DNA of 64,000 nt, taken from the NCBI GenBank assembly GCA_009746045.1, contig RPFO01000080.1, positions 3,638,251 through 3,702,250 on the forward strand, in the 5' to 3' direction. The DNA is from Mesostigma viride. Its lineage: Eukaryota > Streptophyta > Mesostigmatophyceae > Mesostigmatales > Mesostigmataceae. A program made the position numbers and the translations under genes. Of this stretch, positions 21,901 to 32,636 are shown one piece after another; the stretch's first letter is position 1, and the number at the start of each line of letters is the position of its first letter. The notes beneath the pieces were generated by a model. It was not told the DNA's origin. It saw nothing but the letters and a program-made list of their open reading frames with translations, and searched no databases.

Positions 21901-23371
21901 CAAGAGCGCGGGATACGGTGCGCGCAGTTCGAGCTATGATCGCGCCTCAAGTTGCGACATCTGCGCGACGTCGGCGCAGTGGCGGCAGTCAGCGCTAGGG
22001 CGGCCGTCGGGCGAAGTATCACACGCGACTTCCGTCGCAAGCGTATATTTGTGCAACGGTGGTAAGCCACCGTACATGGAGCCCGCGCTATGCCCCTCAG
22101 GTATAGTGGCGACGGGCGACAAGGACAAGGAGACACAGTGGCCACATCGGCGAGTCGATGGACGCATCGGCGAGTCATTTGTTGGACAACATGGTTTCCG
22201 GCATTAACAAGGCGTCCGACCTCTCTTCGCAGTCCGCGGTGGAGGTCGAGCAGCGGGTTTTCTCCCAGCTGCAGGCGCTGCGTTTAGGTTTGGAGAAACA
22301 GATGGTTGCACAGGCAGAGTTTTTTTTTTTTTAGGCGCGGTTGTCCACCACGATGGAAGCGGTACTCCAAAGGTGATGGAGCGGATGTTGACTCCCCAAG
22401 CGGCGGCGGGACCTGGGGCTTCTGCACCTTCAGTGCAGGACCCAATCAGGTCGCGCCTTAAGGGCCGGGCGGGGCAGTCACCAGCGCGACATTACCGGTG
22501 GGTACTGTGACCGTTGCGGGTGGTAATTCCGGGGTTGTGGGGCCGTCAGGTCCCCCAATGACGGGGCTGTCCAGTGCCCGTCCAGGGATCGCACCGGGGC
22601 CGTCAGGTCCCCTCGTGGCGGGGCTTTCCAGCTCCTCCCACCGACCTTTGGCTCCTGTCCAGGTTCCCCCTCAGGGGTCTGGGTGGACCTCCCTATTGCC
22701 ACGTGTGGCGATAGTACGGGCGTGCGATTGGTCATGGTCACATGACAGTTTACATTGTGTTCTTCACCACATTGTCTTATCGGGTTGGAGCTTTTGGCAC
22801 CTTGCTTGCCATTGGTAGACTGTTCTATTTGGGACGTCGTTGAGTTGGTGACATTTGGTGACATTTGGCGACATTCGGTGACATTTGGCGACACTCGGTG
22901 ATCTTTGGCGACTTTTGGCTACTTTATTGTAGCATGGCCTTTATTGGCTCTTGTGATGAGAATTTGGAGGTTGAGCCACCTGCGTGTGATGTATCACCTC
23001 GTGCAGTTACAGTGGTGGTCGTGTCGATGCCTGTATTGACTATCCTCACTTTGGATGTGTTACGATTCACGTATGTCCGTGGCTAAACTTGTGGTGATCG
23101 TGGAGACCTTGGCTCACTGCCCTGTGTCTTGGCCCCTCGCTTCTGTCCTTTGGGCATGCATCCTTCTTCTGCGTGCCGCGCGGCCAATGGACGGGATCTG
23201 AGTTGGGCTTGCCCGATGGACCAGCTTAGTCGTGCAAGCTGGTCCCTGCCCCATCGGGACCATAGGTCACTCATGGGTTGCACCATGCGTATACGGAGTC
23301 TAGCATGTTCTGGGCGTGGTTGTCGTTGGGCTAGCGGGGTAGCCGACCTCTCCCCAGAGAGGGGGGAGGAG
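18946..23371 (+). other. Non-coding interior of the LTR element with repeated polypurine-like motifs
   Basis: No gene is supported. TTTTCCTTCCAGTCAGGGAG is duplicated with its flank (20103 and 20275). CCTTAGGGGGGGGAGG-type runs occur near 21195, 21270 and 21655, and a related GAGAGGGGGGAGGAG ends at 23371. GACATTTGGCGAC-type 11-bp repeats lie at 22848-22920. A frame near 22160-22335 reads like a short amphipathic helix (EVEQRVFSQLQALRLGLEKQ) before an 11-T run, possibly a gag relic. Confidence 0.5.
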
Positions 23372-24387
23372 TGTTGCGTCCAAGCCTATTTAATTAGGTT
23401 CCTTTAGTGGACAGTTCGGCGCAACAATGTTAAATAGCCGTAGTCTCATTGTTCGGCTATTTAGGCATATTCGTACAGCCGGTTCATACGGCGTTGTACT
23501 TGCTATTTAGTGGTTTTGTAGTACTTTCGGTACTTTGGTTTATCTGTAGGTGCGCAGCATGTCAATGTGCGTGGACCTAGTATAAGTCGTTTTGGGTCGT
23601 ACGGTCAATTCGTGTGAACCGTAGCGCCCTAGAGATCTCGGTTGACCATGCGTCCAAGCAGTGCTGCTTGGCACTGCTTGGCAACGCCGTGAGACGCCAA
23701 GGTTAATAGTGTGTGGGAACGTTCACCATTGTCACCCCCGGAATGAATGAAATGAATTGAGTTAATCTCTTTCTCTTTCCGGCTGGGTCACGCCCGCGGG
23801 TTTAGGAAATGCATGGTCCTGAATTCCGGTCGTAAATGCTACATGTACCTCGGGAGGCATTAGCCACGCTTCCCTATAGAGGTTGTCTCACCGCAGGCTT
23901 GAACCGGCCAGGGTCAACTGCGCCAGGTTAATTATGTTAGATTAGTTATCGTCCATACTAATCATGGTGTGGATTGCGTAGATTAAGGGGACATGACACA
24001 TCGGAATTTTTTGGCGCCAAAAAATTCGCGCCGGTACCGTCGGTACCCCCGGACCGTGAAATTGTGGTGCACAATGCGCACACCTCGTGCGGAGGTGGCC
24101 ATGGCGACGTGTGTTCCGTAAAAATTTGCCTTATCGGCCAGGCAACAAGCGAAAAATGTACGCCGGTGGTTTTAAACGATGTTCTAGTATGATGTTTCAT
24201 AGCCAGATATGCACAATTTGAAAAGTCGGTGCCTTTCTTAATCCAGATTTGCACGGGGGTCTAATCCGAAAATCTGGCCGCACATATTAATTTAGAATGC
24301 GTGCCTGCGACTGTAGAATTTAAGATTTGTGGATTATATTGATGCAGGAAGAAGCGTTTAGTAATGGAAACCGTGAAAACATCCTAA

Positions 24388-26105
24388 CTCGTCGTCTGTC
24401 CCAACTCAGTCCTCACAGGAGGACTGAGTTGACAATTTTCAACCGCGTGTAGCGACTAGGTGGGGGGTCCATCCCAAATGTTTTGATGTGGATCTGGGGT
24501 GTACTAGATATCATTTTGTTGGCAAAAATACTGCATATGTGAAAACTTGACCCGAACACCTGAAAATTACACGGACGTTGGGCACCCCTCGCGAATTTGC
24601 ATTTTTCGGGATAAGAACGAGTGGGAAAAATTCAATCAAATCCTGGTGCATGAAGAAAAAATATAGGCATGTAAACAATGTAGTTCTTGAAACGTGGCAA
24701 AAAACTGGGCTCGATTTGGCCACTGCAACTGCCTGAAACAATTAAAAAACTCTCAGTCCTCAGGAGAGGAATGGGGCTTTTGCTAACTTTGCTAGCATGT
24801 AAGTGCGGTCATACTACATCACCGTGGCCACCAACCATCCCAATCAACTCATTTCCCTTCAAGCATTACAGGACAACACACTTGCATCATCATACTTCAG
24901 GTATATCATACCTTATCATGTAGTGAGAGCCTATGCATGCATGTAGGGAATGGGCTTGGATACCTACCAACAAAGGGTTATGTTATAAGTGTCAACCACC
25001 AATATAATGGGTAGGTTAAGCATATTTCCATTGTTTCTAACAACAATAGATATGGCTATAACTGTTTTGCCTTTCCATGATGTGGCCAACATAGTTGCTG
25101 GCACATGATGGCAGTGGTTTGTCACCAAGACTTTTCACTCACCCGTAAAAGCTTGAATGCACCCTTGACGCAGCCCGTGGCCACACAATCATGCAGTATG
25201 AACGTAGCAAAAGAATAACTAACATCTATGAAGGTGTTTAAACCTGCACAGCTCCTAAAACCCTGCACAACTACACTGGGTTAAGGCAAATGCCTGCTAA
25301 CATCATCTGAAAAGGGGGTTTTAGAGAGGGGCAGGCAACGGTCAAGAAAGAGCATCAAGACTTGAACCTGACAACGCCTCGCAAGCTTAAACTCATGTAA
25401 GAACATCAAGAAACGAAGAGGCAACGATTATCCGGCTTTACCTGGCACGGCTGGCGTTACCTTGGCCCAGGCGGTGCCCGCAAAAGTGGCACTTTGCGGC
25501 ACATAGACCATGACGTGACAGAATGGTCGAAATCATCAAATCTATACTGTCACTCAATTTATTCTAATACGATTCATGTTAAAATGTAGAAAGAAACCTA
25601 TCAGCCATTGAAATTGCGCCGGAAAGCAAGCGCAGTCATCAATTCCGTCGACCTGCCTTATCGCAGTTTTTTCCAGCAAGAACAGTGCCGACACCGGGTA
25701 AATCACATCCCCGCGAGCTAAAAATGGATTTTTATCATCTTTAGGGCATGTTAAATCTATTTCCTGAGTTTGGACGGCTAACTCGTCCGCAAACGTAAAC
25801 TGCATGCATGGGCGCGAGCAGCCATGGCTAGGTCGTGCATTTCCGGAACTCGAGTTTCACGTGGAAAAGTACCCTTACCACCTGTACTTTGACCGTACAG
25901 TTAGCCGCGCATACCAAATCCAAAAAAATCCCAAAAATATGTCCAAGAAAGATCTTTTCACGTAGTATTTGAATAAATTTTGAGAGAATTTTTTTGTCAA
26001 ACATTCTGACCGGGGCGAATTTTCTACGAAACCCAAAAACTCGGTCCTCTAGAGAGGACTGAGTTCAACTCAGTCCTCCGTAGAGGACCAGGGACAGACG
26101 ACGAG
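24388..26105. mobile_element. 1.7-kb non-coding DNA element with CTAA/TTAG duplication (N2)
   Basis: Inverted ends CTCGTCGTCTGTCCC (24388-24402) and GGGACAGACGACGAG (26091-26105) are perfect and flanked by CTAA (24384-24387 and 26106-26109). Inner GAGGACTGAGTT hairpins sit next to both ends. The interior resembles N1 in opposite orientation, so its duplication read on the same strand as N1 is also TTAG. No transposase is visible. Confidence 0.8.
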
Positions 26106-27076
26106 CTAAGCGGCTTCGATCTGCGGCCATTTCCCGTCATTTCTGAAATGATATCGTTCAGGCCTGCGCGATCCGCGGTCAAGCCATCCATGGATGGCTG
26201 GCTGTCTCGCGCGCCTGGGTAGGAAATAAAGCCGTCCGTGGTACGTTCATTTGCCGCATGTCACTGCCCTGTCGGTTTGCGCTCTAAATGTTCCTGGCAT
26301 GAAGCTTTGGCGCCGATTCCGGGTGTTCTTGCTATTATTTTGTTCGCCACTTGTTGCAGTTGCGCTATCTGTTTTCGCAGGTTTCAATGTTTTGCCTTAT
26401 CCTGCGTATGCCATGCTTCTTAAAGCTAGCAAGAGTTGATCGGGCAGTTTTGCGGCAGTGTTTTTTTTAGTGGCGATACACCGCCAAATGTGGCGGTGTG
26501 GCACTTTTTTTGGCAAAATGTGGCGGTGCCACCCACTTGGACAGGGCACCCAAGAAGCCACAATTTGGCCGTGCTCAGTTCTACTTTGTAGTTTCGTTTC
26601 GCCACAGGGTGGCCGTGCCTGAAGTTCACTCTAGTACAGGCTACGCCACAATTGGCGGTGTCAGCCGGTCTTCCGGCCGGCGTTCCGCCACAAGCCTCCC
26701 TAGTACTAGAACTACTATGAGTATTACTATGACTGACTGACTTACTGACTGCATAGTGCATGTACGTAGAGCCCGGCCAAGTGCCAAGTGGCAAGTGGCC
26801 CGCTGCCAGAGACCAGAGTGCACTGTGCAGACTGCAGCTTGTGTGCATTTTCTGGCTTCAGCTGGCTGGCGGCCTGGCGGCTGGCGCCTCAGTTCCAGTC
26901 ACTCGCCAGCCATACAGTACTGTACTGCATTGCATTGACTATGTGTTTCGACTTTCGGCACTTCAGTAATCGTTTTGTTAAGCAGTGGCTGTAGTGGTAA
27001 TCGTTGTTGTTAATTTACCAAGTACGCCCGGCGCCGATGCCTGAGACGGAGACGCTCGCCCGCCTTGTGTACAGGC

Positions 27077-27150
27077 ATTCACGCCTTAAGTTGGGTTCGA
27101 GGTTTTTGGTCAACCCAACTTCAGGCGTGAACCCAACTTAAGGCGTGAAT
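27077..27150. repeat. Perfect stem-loop with extra half arm
   Basis: ATTCACGCCTTAAGTTGGGTT pairs with its exact complement ending at 27150. The loop contains a second near-copy of the right arm (CCAACTTCAGGCGTGA). It could be a replication or excision scar inside the TTAA element. Confidence 0.8.
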
Positions 27151-28681
27151 GATTCTAATAAATTCTACTAGTTTGAACTTAAGATAATTAAACATACTGT
27201 TCTGAACTACTTTGAACTTGGAATGCCAGTACGGCGCCGCGCCGCGCTGACCCCGCTGCCGGTAGGGTCATTTGCTGCACCAAAAAGCCAGCCCGCCACA
27301 CGTGGCCGTGCCAAGCCCAATTTTAATTGGCTTAAAGCCACACATTGGCCGAGTAAACTGAAGTTTTCATAGTTCGAAACGCCACAAGTGGCCTAGCGCC
27401 ACTAGTAACGAAAACCTTAAAAAAAACACTGTTTTGCGGCTCTGCTTCACTTTCTTTTATGGAGTTTTTCATATGGTAGACATTGTATATCAATTGCGTA
27501 GTCAAGGACCCTAGCTGCCTGGGAGCGGCATCAACGTTGCAAGGAGCTGGCGAGCTCATAAACGCTTGTCTTGGCCCTTCAGCCTGCTGGAAAACAAGGT
27601 GTGAAGTTGTAGGGAAGGTGAGCATGTGTTATATAGATAGTTATCTCCTTCCAATATGTTTTGCTTTCATTAAACATGGCTGGGGCTTCCTAGATGATAA
27701 GGATCAGGTGCTTATTATGAGGATGGCCCTTTTATCCTTTAGCATCATGACTGGGTGTTAGCTATGAGGTGATTCCCGCAAGTGGTCATGCCTGCGTGCG
27801 TAATGATTTTGTCGGTGGATGTCTTCTTCAAGCATCTAGCATTTTCTTTACGTGCTTCTGCCCAATTTGCAGGGGGCAAGCTTAGGAATGTGCTTATGGT
27901 GTCCCTCATGCCACAGTGTACCAAGCATGCAGGGTGGCAGCTATAACATGATGTACTATGGGCAAACTAGGTCAGAATGACCTGTAATTTGGTGGCAAGC
28001 TTTATGATACATTTTATTAATTAATTGCACCTGGTTTGCCCCAGTTAGTGGTTGGCTAGGGTGTAAAAGGGGTGTTGTTTGTGCTCATAACCCGGATTTT
28101 CTGTCATTTTTTTTTTGCATGTTTACACTAATAACATGAGTAAACGTGCTCAGAATGAGCTCAAACTTTGTGAGAGTGAAATTCCCACCCTAGGCCTAGT
28201 ATAAATATCATCACTGGAATTTTTGCATGTGTCTACTATTTGATTTATTTTTTTAGGACAAAAAAAATACGTGTTTTGGGCTAAACCCTATAAATAGTCT
28301 AAACGTGCTTATTTTGTGGTCCTGAGTAGCCAGATTTATTTGCAAGGGTGGGGATTTTAGGAAAATATGTGGTTTGGTCACTTTTGGTTTGCCCAGTCTC
28401 CTAGGAAAAATCGGCCAAAAATAGCGTCTTTTTCTATTTTTAGCTCATAACTGGGTCATGCTGGGGGGTAGTACCACCCCCAAGTGGCTGGAAATTTTTT
28501 TTTTTCACATATTTATGGTTTGGAAGCATAACCGGATTTTTATCCCATGCACAGGTCTGTTTTCCAGAAAAGTGCACTTTCAATGTGTCATGTCCCCTTA
28601 ATATAGCGACCACTGTTCATAATGGTCTATTATGAATCAGGTGTAGATCTTTCGCAGCCGGCAGTCAGCCGGGATGTAAAA

Positions 28682-29520
28682 GTAAGACTAACGCTTGTCA
28701 CGAGGGTACCGCACCGGCCGGCCCTTTTTGGGCCGAGGCAGAGTGTGGTTCCGGAGTGCAGGCCTAGGTAGCTTCTAACGTACGTCACTAGACCTTGTAC
28801 CTGCGCCAGCCGCCAGGCGTGGCGCAACTGTGATGGGCAGTCAGTACACCTTGTACCTGCGCCAGCCAGCAGGCCTGCGTGGCGCAATGTGAATGATAGT
28901 CAGTACTTAGAGTGGTGTAGGGGACGTAGGGAGGCCTCTTTTCAGCTCCCACCCACCCACCCACCCACGCTGCTAAGAGGGGCAACACCTTGTGTTCGAG
29001 TATGCTGGGCCCCCAGCATGGTGCTACAATAACCAACTTGATAATGATGTGCACCGGAGTTTGAAGGTGTGGTATAGGCTGTCCGTATAAAGCCTAGCAC
29101 ACTAAAATGTAAAATAAATGTTTCTCTTGGTGGGAAGGAACTCCAATGGACCAAAAACAAGAAATGTATCCCTGCATTAGAATATAAAGGCTTCAGTCTC
29201 CCGGAGTCTGATGGGTTTTATAAGGGGCATGCCCAGCCGGGTTATCTTTTCCGCGTTTTCAAGCCGTTTAGGATGATGATTATGAGTGGAGATGAAAATG
29301 TGTAGTCTTGTTCATTGAAATTACGGCTGGCTTACGTGAAGAGCAACTAGATGGTATAAATTAATATTTTGGTATTAATTAATTACGTGAAGAGCAACTA
29401 GATGACCTAGACGGTGGGGCCGGAAACAGCTTGCTTGATCAGGGCGTGTGTTTCGAGCCCATGCAACTGGCCGGGAGTGTCTAGCGGTGAGCACATCTTA
29501 TTGAGTAATTCTTAATTAAT
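28682..29520. repeat. Flanking DNA with tandem duplication and dispersed repeats
   Basis: A ~66-bp duplication (CTTGTACCTGCGCCAGCC...) lies at 28793-28906. The 190-bp direct repeat mate is at 28981-29169, and the third copy of the CACTA-internal repeat is at 29300-29490. No gene is visible. Confidence 0.7.
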
Positions 29521-29735
29521 TAATAGACACGTGACTGCGTCACGTGAGCATAAGCCCTCAGTGGGAGGGGAACATGCGATGAAATGGATTAATTAATTAA
29601 TTCAATCAATTAATTTTAATTAATTAATTAATCAATCAATGAAATTATTAATTAATTAATTAATTAATTAATTAATTAATAGACACGTGACTTCGTCACG
29701 TGAGCATAAGTCCTCAGTGGGAGGATAACATGGGA
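29521..29735 (-). repeat. Two LINE 3' ends with hairpins and TTAA tails
   Basis: CACGTGAC-TGC-GTCACGTG (29528-29546) and CACGTGAC-TTC-GTCACGTG (29684-29702) are perfect 8-bp stems with 3-nt loops. Each is followed, on the minus strand, by a run of TTAA/TAAT units (29680 down to about 29646, and below 29524). The sequence upstream of each hairpin (CTCAGTGGGAGG...AACATG) is shared. I read these as the 3' termini of minus-strand LINEs with microsatellite tails in place of poly(A). Confidence 0.65.
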
Positions 29736-30382
29736 TGGAATGGATGGTGTAAGCTATCTACTAGGTCCTAGTTACAGGGTTGGGGGCACTGGGCACCACG
29801 GCCCGAATCGCTATGAATGCCATACGCGGTCACACGCGGAGCCCCCACAGACTTGGTTGGGGGTGGTCTCCTTCATCACTACTAGCCATCTATCCTTGTG
29901 CACCATCTGCCTCCATATTACAGACAAACCAGGAGGTTGCCCGGGTGTGAGCCCGTCACGTCTTAAGTGTAGCACATGTCCATGCCGAGTCTATCACGAA
30001 AAGTCCACGGGTGGCGGCCCTGCCACGCGGCGCCTGGGGCACGCCAGGTGAGGACATAACGCCCAGGCTGGGCGGGCTTGGTGCCAGCTAGTCTATCTAG
30101 GATGTGTCTTAGACCTGATCTGTGCGGGCCAGGTGCCCGGCTAGCCCCAGGCGCCTGTGCCTAAGAATGTGGGAAACATACGGCAAATCAGCGTACAAAT
30201 CCTCATTACTAATGTGCAAACCAAAGGGGATGTTAAGGGCCTTGCGCAGCATCTTGGTGACGTTGCCGTTGAGTCGTTGCTCCAGCTCCAGCGTCAGTGT
30301 CCAGGTCTCGGCGCCGTAGGTCAGGATCGTCAGAATGACGACCTAGTTGAAGAGGTCACGCTTGATGATCCGGGGTAGGGCC

Positions 30383-31720
30383 CGGGTTGGTCAGTACGCC
30401 GTACGGAGCCGCAGAAGTACGGGAAAACGTACACTGAAGGCCTCCGCCGTATGTACGCGTACTTTACTTCAGAATACGCGGTTTGGACTTAGAATTTTTC
30501 GGGGGTACCAGCGGGCAGCGGGCACTGGCGCGGTGCCCAGGTTCTGGGCGCGTCGCGTTCACTGCACATTTGAGATTTTTACTACTAGAAGTAGATGCGT
30601 ACAGTTCTTTCCATAAAGCGCAAGCCTTGCAAAATCTTTGGCCGGTAGGAGACAGCTAGGACTAGGTACATCACGCATAATGACAGCAAATGCCAGCTGT
30701 GCTACTGACGGTGTAATGCAATATAGCGAGGACGAGGCCAGTGCGACTGTGCGATAGTGTGCAGCCATTTTCGATTTGCAGCCATGCCGAAGAAAGGGCC
30801 TGAATGGGATTTCGTTGTCGAGAAGAAAGAAGCAGTCACGGATGCTGTTAGTAACACAACGCAGTATGTGTCGAGGATGTTCTGCTCATTTTGCAACAAG
30901 AACTTCTCCTACAAGGCGGGGCCAATAAGCGTATTCCGAGTCCGTGCACACTTTGCCGGAATCGCAGGGGAAGGGGTGTTACCCTGCGACAAAATTCCAC
31001 CGAATATCCGGAACAGGTTTCTCAGGATTGCTAACAACAAGTTGCAGAAGTCAGACGCCAAGAAGGTGCACACTTTGAACAGGGCAATGGCGGAGATGGG
31101 AGGGGCTGCGCCGGCTGACTTGTCGTCGGTTCCCAGCAAGCATCAAGGCCAGCTGAGCATCACCAAATGGCTGGTTCCCGTCGACGAACAAGGTATCCAG
31201 CTGCTGGCTGCCGAATTTTTTATCGAGAACGGCATTGCCTTCAATGCGGCTGAGAGCGCCTCTTTCAAGCAGATGGTGGCCGGCATGATCCAATACAAAG
31301 GAGGGCACGTCACCCCTCCTTCTCGGAAGTTGTTGGGTGGCGAGCTGCTCGTGAAGAAGTTAGTTGTGTCTTATGTCCTCTCATGCATTATATAGTGGAT
31401 GGCTTTCCTTACAATTAACTAATTAATTGATTCCTTACAGTTCCCGTTGCAGTCTGCTCCCCCCAGCATTTAACAAATCATAATCAGATAGGATTGCAGG
31501 GCATAAATTAATGGAAGATGTTAATAAATAAGCATATACACCAAATTTCAGTTGCAATAACTGCATGACCATCATCAAGGAGCGTGCTAATTGGGTGACT
31601 GACAATTGGACCACAAAAACGGTCGCGTATTTTACCGCCGCGTATTTTACACCCCCCACGTATAATACGCGTATTTTAGGTCCGCGTATTATACCCCGTA
31701 CCCGTATTTGCCAACCTAGG
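30383..31720 (+). mobile_element. hAT-type element remnant, 1338 bp
   Basis: GTAGGGCC, 8 bp as expected for hAT, flanks the insert (30375-30382 and 31721-31728; the match can be stretched to 10 bp). Ends are imperfect inverted repeats (GGGTTGGTCAGTACG versus AGGTTGGCAAATACG). Both subterminal zones carry CGCGTATTTTAC-like motifs, five of them at 31622-31700. It is internally deleted: only the first part of the transposase remains. Confidence 0.75.
30784..31395 (+). CDS. hAT transposase N-terminus (BED-like zinc finger plus DUF659-like start), truncated
   Basis: ATG 30784 follows a Kozak-like GCCATGCC. Residues of about 15-70 form a BED-type DNA-binding finger: MFCSFCNKNFSYKAG, then RVRAHFAGIAGEGVLPCDKI (C-x2-C, H and C ligands). 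This is followed by a basic linker. Residues of about 140-200 (AAEFFIENGIAFNAAESASF, PSRKLLGGELLVKK) match the start of the DUF659-type domain in plant hAT transposases. The RNase H-like catalytic domain and the hATC dimerisation domain are absent. A short stretch at 31565-31620 (ERANWVTDNWTTKT) may be a remnant of the catalytic start. The polypeptide could bind DNA but cannot transpose. Confidence 0.75.
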   Translation: MPKKGPEWDFVVEKKEAVTDAVSNTTQYVSRMFCSFCNKNFSYKAGPISVFRVRAHFAGIAGEGVLPCDKIPPNIRNRFLRIANNKLQKSDAKKVHTLNRAMAEMGGAAPADLSSVPSKHQGQLSITKWLVPVDEQGIQLLAAEFFIENGIAFNAAESASFKQMVAGMIQYKGGHVTPPSRKLLGGELLVKKLVVSYVLSCII

Positions 31721-31728
31721 GTAGGGCC

Positions 31729-32340
31729 GGGGTTGCTCCATCAGCGGCGGTGGTCATGGAGTTGCGCCCACGCCATGCCGGCCGATCCGTGTCGTCAGGT
31801 CGTCCTCGCAGTCGGGAAGCCAACTGCCGAGCAGCTTGAAGCGGCCTGAAGGAGGGTAGGGGACCTCAGTGTCGTCTAAGAGGCGGAGTATGGGTGGGGG
31901 CCCTGCCATCCCGAGGGCCAGGGCCTCCGTTTTGGGGCTGATTTCTAGACCAACCGCCCGAGCCTCGAGCGCCAGGCAGTCCAGCCAAAGTTGGGTAGAC
32001 TCCGGCTTCTCGATGAGCGTGATGTCGTCGGCATAAATGAGGTCAGCTAGTAAATTCTGCTTGTTAGTCGGCCCCCCTTCCCCAAGCTCGTTCGTGATCA
32101 CTAGGCTAGGGATACGGCCTGCAATGCTAGCAAAGCGAGCACGTGCCTGGCGCATAACATAATCCACTACAATAATAAACAGGTACATACATATGGCGAC
32201 AGGACGCAACCCTGCCAGACGCCGGTCTGCAGTGGACATGGCGGGGTAAAGCCGTGTTGAGTGCGCACTGAAGTGGTCGACCCCTCACGCAGCGTACGGA
32301 TGACGCTAATCATGGGAGTGGGGACCCGAGGCTGCGCGAG
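31729..32340 (-). pseudogene. LINE reverse transcriptase fragment (copy 1)
   Basis: Minus-strand reading gives YLFIIVVDYVMRQARARF, LLADLIYADDITLIE (the catalytic YADD box) and a downstream stretch, WLDCLALEARAVGLEISPKT, typical of the L1-like RT palm and thumb. It lacks the upstream fingers and the endonuclease. It pairs with the same region of LINE copy 3 near 45740-46270. Confidence 0.85.
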
Positions 32341-32352
32341 CAAGGACAGCCC

Positions 32353-32636
32353 GGAATGGATGGTGTAAGCTATCTACTAGGTCCTAGTTACAGGGGTGTG
32401 GGCACCGCGGCCCGAATCGCTATGAATGCCATACGCGGTCACACGCGGAGCCCCCACAGACTTGGGGGTGGTCTCCTTCATCACTGCTTAATTGCCATCT
32501 ATCCTTGCGTACCATCTGCCTCCAGATTACAGACAAACCAGGAGGCTGCCCGGGCGTGAGCCCGTCGCGTCTAGTGTAGCACATGTCCATGCCGAGTCTA
32601 CATCACGAAAAGTCCACGGGTGGCGGCCCTGCCGCG
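32353..32636 (-). mobile_element. LINE copy 2, 3' part (continues at 44001)
   Basis: Near-identical to 29735-30020. It breaks off at CCGCG (32632-32636), where the 11.36-kb LTR element begins. The sequence resumes at 44001-44005 with the same CCGCG and continues CGGCGCCTGGGGCACGCC exactly as in LINE copy 1. Confidence 0.85.

Larger units (their letters stand above)
23987..28597 (+). mobile_element. TTAA-target DNA transposon, 4611 bp, no transposase
   Basis: It is inserted in the 3' LTR with TTAA on both sides (23983-23986 and 28598-28601). The LTR at 15646 shows the same site empty. Ends are GGGGACATGACACAT and its complement ATGTGTCATGTCCCC. GGGG ends with TTAA duplication fit the piggyBac-like group; exact family is inference. 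No transposase frame exists, so it is non-autonomous. Inside lie a nested 1.7-kb element (24388-26105), a segment at 26120-26260 similar to the arms of the giant fold-back (52780-52890), and a hairpin at 27077-27150. The part 27160-28560 contains nothing recognisable. Confidence 0.88.
15646..28681 (+). mobile_element. Large non-coding LTR retrotransposon (LARD-like) with nested insertions
   Basis: The 695-bp LTR at 15646-16340 is repeated at 23372-28681 once the 4.6-kb TTAA insertion is subtracted; I saw no difference between them. Flanks carry the 5-bp duplication GTAAG (15641-15645 and 28682-28686). TGGACTCGGAGGAATCC (16342-16358) has the TGG start of a tRNA primer site, and GAGAGGGGGGAGGAG precedes the 3' LTR. 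The 7-kb interior has no gag, protease or RT frame, only repeats, a 1.7-kb nested element (16535-18233) and a short coiled-coil-like frame near 22160-22335. The LTR starts TG but ends AAAA, which is non-canonical. It must have been copied by another element's enzymes. Confidence 0.9.
23372..28681 (+). repeat. 3' LTR of the non-coding LTR element, split by the TTAA insertion
   Basis: LTR sequence runs 23372-23986 and resumes at 28602-28681. Together, with one TTAA copy, this gives 695 bp that match 15646-16340 with no difference I could see. Confidence 0.92.
29735..32352 (-). mobile_element. LINE copy 1 (minus strand), interrupted by a hAT fragment
   Basis: The 3' region 29735-30020 is shared with 32353-32635. 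The segment 30020-30372 codes the carboxy end of a LINE ORF2, matching 44006-44244 and the RHLAxTxQVDTS-type region of LINE copy 3. The RT piece is 31729-32340. The element is 5' truncated at about 32345 and broken by the insertion 30383-31720. It contributes no intact protein. Confidence 0.75.
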
